From contig JAXDFZ010000001.1 in assembly GCA_034665305.1 (NCBI GenBank), positions 248,001 through 312,000 of the forward strand: a DNA stretch of 64,000 nucleotides, given 5' to 3'. The translations under genes were made by a program, and so were the position numbers. Positions 61,898 through 64,000 of this stretch are shown here, one piece after another (position 1 is the stretch's first letter; each line of letters starts with the position of its first letter). Source of the DNA: DASXRU01 sp034665305 (GTDB lineage: Bacteria > Acidobacteriota > Blastocatellia > Pyrinomonadales > Pyrinomonadaceae). The notes under the pieces were generated by a model. It had not been told where the DNA came from, ran no database searches, and worked only from the letters and a program-made list of their open reading frames with translations.

Positions 61898-62410
61898 ATG
61901 GACGACAAATTGGCGAACGACGAAGCCAGACGCTCCGTCCAGCATGAATCGGTGAAGGCGCAAGTCGAAGGCGAAGTGCAGGCTGAGATTGCCGAAGCAC
62001 AAGTTCCGGCTCCCGCTGAGTCACAAAGAATCCAAGAAGTCGCCGGCGACTTTCGGTCAAAAGCAGTTGATGAAGTTATCGATACTGAGCGAGAGGTGCA
62101 GCGGGGACGTGGTGCGGCCCGGATTTCGCAGATCATCGACTACATTTTCTTTCTGCTTTACGCGTTGCTGGGGCTGCGTTTTCTGTTGGCCCTGCTGGCA
62201 GCACGCAGCAGTGCCGGATTTGTGCGATTCATTGTGGCAGTGACCGATCCGTTCTATCTTCCGTTCCGTGGTATCGTCGCCAGTCCGACGGCGGACGGTG
62301 GGCACACTTTGTTGATGCCAATTGTTATTGCCATCATTGCTTATGCCTTGTTGCATTTAGCGATTAACGGACTGTTACGGATGATCGCGCACCGGAAGAC
62401 AGCGATTTAA
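61898..62410 (+). CDS. YggT family membrane protein
   Basis: A 170-residue protein. Residues 1-75 are a charged, Glu/Gln/Ala-rich helical region; the rest has the YggT repeat with two helices, IIDYIFFLLYALLGLRFLLALL and FYLPFRGIVA followed by a helix ending near GLLRMIAHRK. YggT proteins are inner-membrane proteins of unclear function, sometimes next to cell-division genes. The start at 61898 follows a repeat directly and lacks a ribosome site; a longer frame from 61796 lies in repeat sequence. Confidence 0.83.
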   Translation: MDDKLANDEARRSVQHESVKAQVEGEVQAEIAEAQVPAPAESQRIQEVAGDFRSKAVDEVIDTEREVQRGRGAARISQIIDYIFFLLYALLGLRFLLALLAARSSAGFVRFIVAVTDPFYLPFRGIVASPTADGGHTLLMPIVIAIIAYALLHLAINGLLRMIAHRKTAI

Positions 62411-62474
62411 GTAGGACAGGCATTCTTGCCTGTCGCTTTTGAAGATTGATGGACAGGCAGGAATGCCTGTCCGA
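62411..62474. repeat. Family A inverted hairpin pair
   Basis: GTAGGACAGGCA / TGCCTGTC with loop TTCT at 62411-62436, and GGACAGGCA / TGCCTGTCC with loop GGAA at 62451-62474. It lies between yggT and the SRP RNA gene. Confidence 0.88.
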
Positions 62475-62483
62475 CTGAGTTAT

Positions 62484-62588
62484 CAGATCCCGGGCTCCGC
62501 ACAACGCTTGCCTTGCGAACCCCGCCAGGCCGGGAACGGAGCAACGGTAGCAACGGCGGCGTGTGTTGCGGGTAAGTCCGGGGTCTGG
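62484..62588 (+). ncRNA. ffs: Small SRP RNA (4.5S type)
   Basis: About 105 bases. CAGATCCCGG at the 5' end pairs with CCGGGGTCTG at the 3' end. The apical domain has the conserved GCCAGGCCGGGAACGGAGCAACGGTAGC, with the internal loops that bind Ffh. It lies between yggT and dnaX, as in other bacteria where SRP RNA is near dnaX. Confidence 0.9.
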
Positions 62589-62610
62589 CCAAATTGCGGC
62601 GCGAAAAGCG

Positions 62611-62643
62611 GGCGGCTTGAGGATCACCTCGGCCGTCCTTTTT
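62611..62643 (+). terminator. Terminator after SRP RNA
   Basis: GGCGGCTTGAGG, loop ATCA, then CCTCGGCCGTCC with small bulges, followed by TTTTTG. It is located 23 bases after the SRP RNA 3' end. Confidence 0.7.
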
Positions 62644-62723
62644 GCATTAAACACTCTGCATTGCTGGCATGATGTTCCTCTGGTAAAGTCTCCGGACATG
62701 TTCGAAAGAAAAAGAAGGCGCTC

Positions 62724-63524
62724 ATGAGAAAGCTCTTGATTGGTCCGTTTTTGCTATTCCTGCTAGGCTTCACTGCCGTCACAGCGGTGGCGCAACTCCC
62801 GAGCCAATCGCCGCCGTCCGATGAGTTCAAGGGACCTAAATTTCCCGCCGACGACTTCGGTGATAGAGCGCCGACCGAGCCGAGGTTTACACGCTTGTGG
62901 CCAGAGGGTCGCGTGCTGAAAGAAGGGCCGTTCCAGGTTTCGGCCGACGACCGCCTGGCCGCCAGGACTTTCCTGAAACAACCCAATACCGGATTGGTCC
63001 GCTTATTACCGCGCGAAATCGCGGAAAACTCGGCGCCGGTTTACAACAAACAGCATGTCCTGTTCCGCGGCGGCGGCGCTTACTATTCGTTCGCCATCCT
63101 GACGCACTATTACGGCTTCGGTTCGGATATCGAATTGCAAAATGATCACCTGTCGGTGGGCTTTGCCGGAGCGGCCTTCGGCATGATTACTAACCTCGGT
63201 GCTGTGTCGCTGGATTCGATTACGATTGAAGACCAGCGAGTTGCATACCTTTCAAGTTATCGCCCGCCGAAACCGGAAGGGCAGGCGCGCGCAGAAAGAC
63301 GCCGCTTCAATTCCCGTGAAGGCGTTATAGTTGATGGCGCGGTCTATCGCGGGAGGCTGCCGGTCCAGGAGGGTGCGACTTATCTGCTCCGCTCCATTGA
63401 CTACGAGCGCAGCGATGTACTGGTAGCGTTTCACCTGGTTAGAAAGGATGCCGACGGCAGCGTTGTGCTCACCTGGAAACTTCTGCGGCGGTTTTCCCCA
63501 CCTAAACTGGATCGCGGCAAATAA
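62724..63524 (+). CDS. Hypothetical secreted protein
   Basis: A 266-residue protein with a signal peptide (about residues 1-23, cleavage near VAQ). The remainder is mostly beta and includes LLPREIAENSAPVYNKQHVLFRGG, YYSFAILTHYYGFGSDIEL and VLVAFHLVRKDADGSVVLTWKLLRRF. I do not recognise the family. It lies just upstream of dnaX, in the same direction, after the SRP RNA terminator. Confidence 0.6.
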   Translation: MRKLLIGPFLLFLLGFTAVTAVAQLPSQSPPSDEFKGPKFPADDFGDRAPTEPRFTRLWPEGRVLKEGPFQVSADDRLAARTFLKQPNTGLVRLLPREIAENSAPVYNKQHVLFRGGGAYYSFAILTHYYGFGSDIELQNDHLSVGFAGAAFGMITNLGAVSLDSITIEDQRVAYLSSYRPPKPEGQARAERRRFNSREGVIVDGAVYRGRLPVQEGATYLLRSIDYERSDVLVAFHLVRKDADGSVVLTWKLLRRFSPPKLDRGK

Positions 63525-63545
63525 TTAGACCGGATTGAAAAATTC

Positions 63546-64000
63546 ATGACCTATCAAGTCATTGCTCGCAAATGGCGCCCGCAAACGTTCGCGGATGTAA
63601 CCGGCCAGGAAGCCATCACTCAGACGCTGACGAATGCGATCGCGCATGGGCGGCTACATCACGCCTATCTTTTTTCCGGGGCCCGCGGTGTTGGAAAAAC
63701 TACGACGGCGCGATTGCTGGCCAAGGCGCTGAACTGCCAGAAAGCGGGTGGGCCGACTGCGACTCCGTGTATCAGCGGTGACGAGAATGCCTGTAAGTCA
63801 TGCCGCGAAATTGTCGAAGGCCGATCGATGGATGTCCGCGAAATCGACGCCGCTTCAAACACCGGCGTCGACAACGTTCGCGAAGTCATCCTCGATAACA
63901 TCGACGTCAAAGCCGCGATGTGGGAAGGGCGAGCTCGTTACCGCGTCTTCATCATCGATGAGGTACACATGTTGTCGGCTTCGGCATTTAATGCCCTGCT
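63546..64000 (+). CDS. dnaX: DNA polymerase III subunit gamma/tau, N-terminal part
   Basis: Only the first 151 codons are in the window. The clamp-loader ATPase starts with YQVIARKWRPQTFADVTGQE; Walker A is GARGVGKTTTAR (about residues 45-56), a zinc site CISGDENACKSC follows, and DEVHMLSASAFNALL is Walker B with sensor region. A ribosome site is not evident. The gene order tadA, tRNA-Ser, SRP RNA, dnaX recalls Bacillus subtilis. Confidence 0.96.
   Translation, partial: MTYQVIARKWRPQTFADVTGQEAITQTLTNAIAHGRLHHAYLFSGARGVGKTTTARLLAKALNCQKAGGPTATPCISGDENACKSCREIVEGRSMDVREIDAASNTGVDNVREVILDNIDVKAAMWEGRARYRVFIIDEVHMLSASAFNAL

Overview
This 64 kb window looks like a chromosomal segment of an Acidobacteriota genome, probably class Blastocatellia. 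The strongest marker is a cluster of three secreted VWFA-related proteins of the type expanded almost only in Acidobacteria (35068-42137). A large Ser/Thr kinase with a beta-propeller tail, DUF4214 and FN3 domains on a di-haem peroxidase, and many Asn/Thr-rich lipoproteins fit as well. No phage, plasmid, insertion sequence or CRISPR array was seen. The affiliation is inferred from gene content only.

Layout. 1-1526: a C11 (clostripain-like) peptidase cut by the left edge. 2318-6630: secreted or membrane proteins of mostly unknown role (ARPP-1, LolA-like lipoprotein, DUF2231). 6953-13739: uvrC, a PfkB kinase coupled to an FMN reductase, dienelactone hydrolase, ferredoxin, a urate-oxidase-type membrane protein and superoxide dismutase. 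14303-17520: lipoprotein, Fe-S uracil-DNA glycosylase, YgfZ. 17917-20508: the kinase. 20844-23050: BON lipoprotein, a cysteine-rich YggX-like protein, peroxiredoxin, zinc-ribbon protein. 23089-27322: urocanate hydratase, LolA-like protein, esterase, inositol-phosphatase-like protein. 27331-32091: di-haem peroxidase fusion, PlsC, PilZ protein and the gyrA promoter. 32285-34852: gyrA. 35068-42137: the VWFA trio. 42292-49161: MoaD-MoaE fusion, LON-domain protein, and a receiver / sigma-54 activator / histidine kinase cluster, then a CysQ-like phosphatase. 49382-55915: aromatic amino acid decarboxylase, aldo/keto reductase, Mpo1-like protein, a stand-alone MutH/Sau3AI-type nuclease, GntR regulator, Gly-rich protein, DUF2721. 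56072-60221: radical SAM, small membrane protein, histidine ammonia-lyase, DUF2270. 60381-64000: tadA, two tRNA-Ser genes, YggT, SRP RNA and the start of dnaX, a gene order reminiscent of the Bacillus subtilis tadA-scr-dnaX region.

The most unusual property lies between the genes. Nearly every intergenic space carries an inverted pair of sequences, and in many families each arm is also a hairpin. I count about 20 families, two of which (A and B) show paired stem substitutions. Families are often nested: A around B, F around P, F around I, and up to three shells at 6660-6952, 20602-20793 and 39698-39916. Several genes take their stop codon or a few terminal codons from such an element. The architecture resembles REPIN elements (inverted REP doublets), but no RAYT transposase is present here.

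Functional links. hutU and hutH give the first two steps of histidine degradation but lie 33 kb apart. Peroxiredoxin, the YggX-like protein and superoxide dismutase point to oxidative and iron stress. The receiver, sigma-54 activator and kinase probably form one signalling unit. tadA lies 5 bp upstream of a tRNA-Ser gene and has a near-consensus promoter so close to its start codon that the mRNA may be leaderless.
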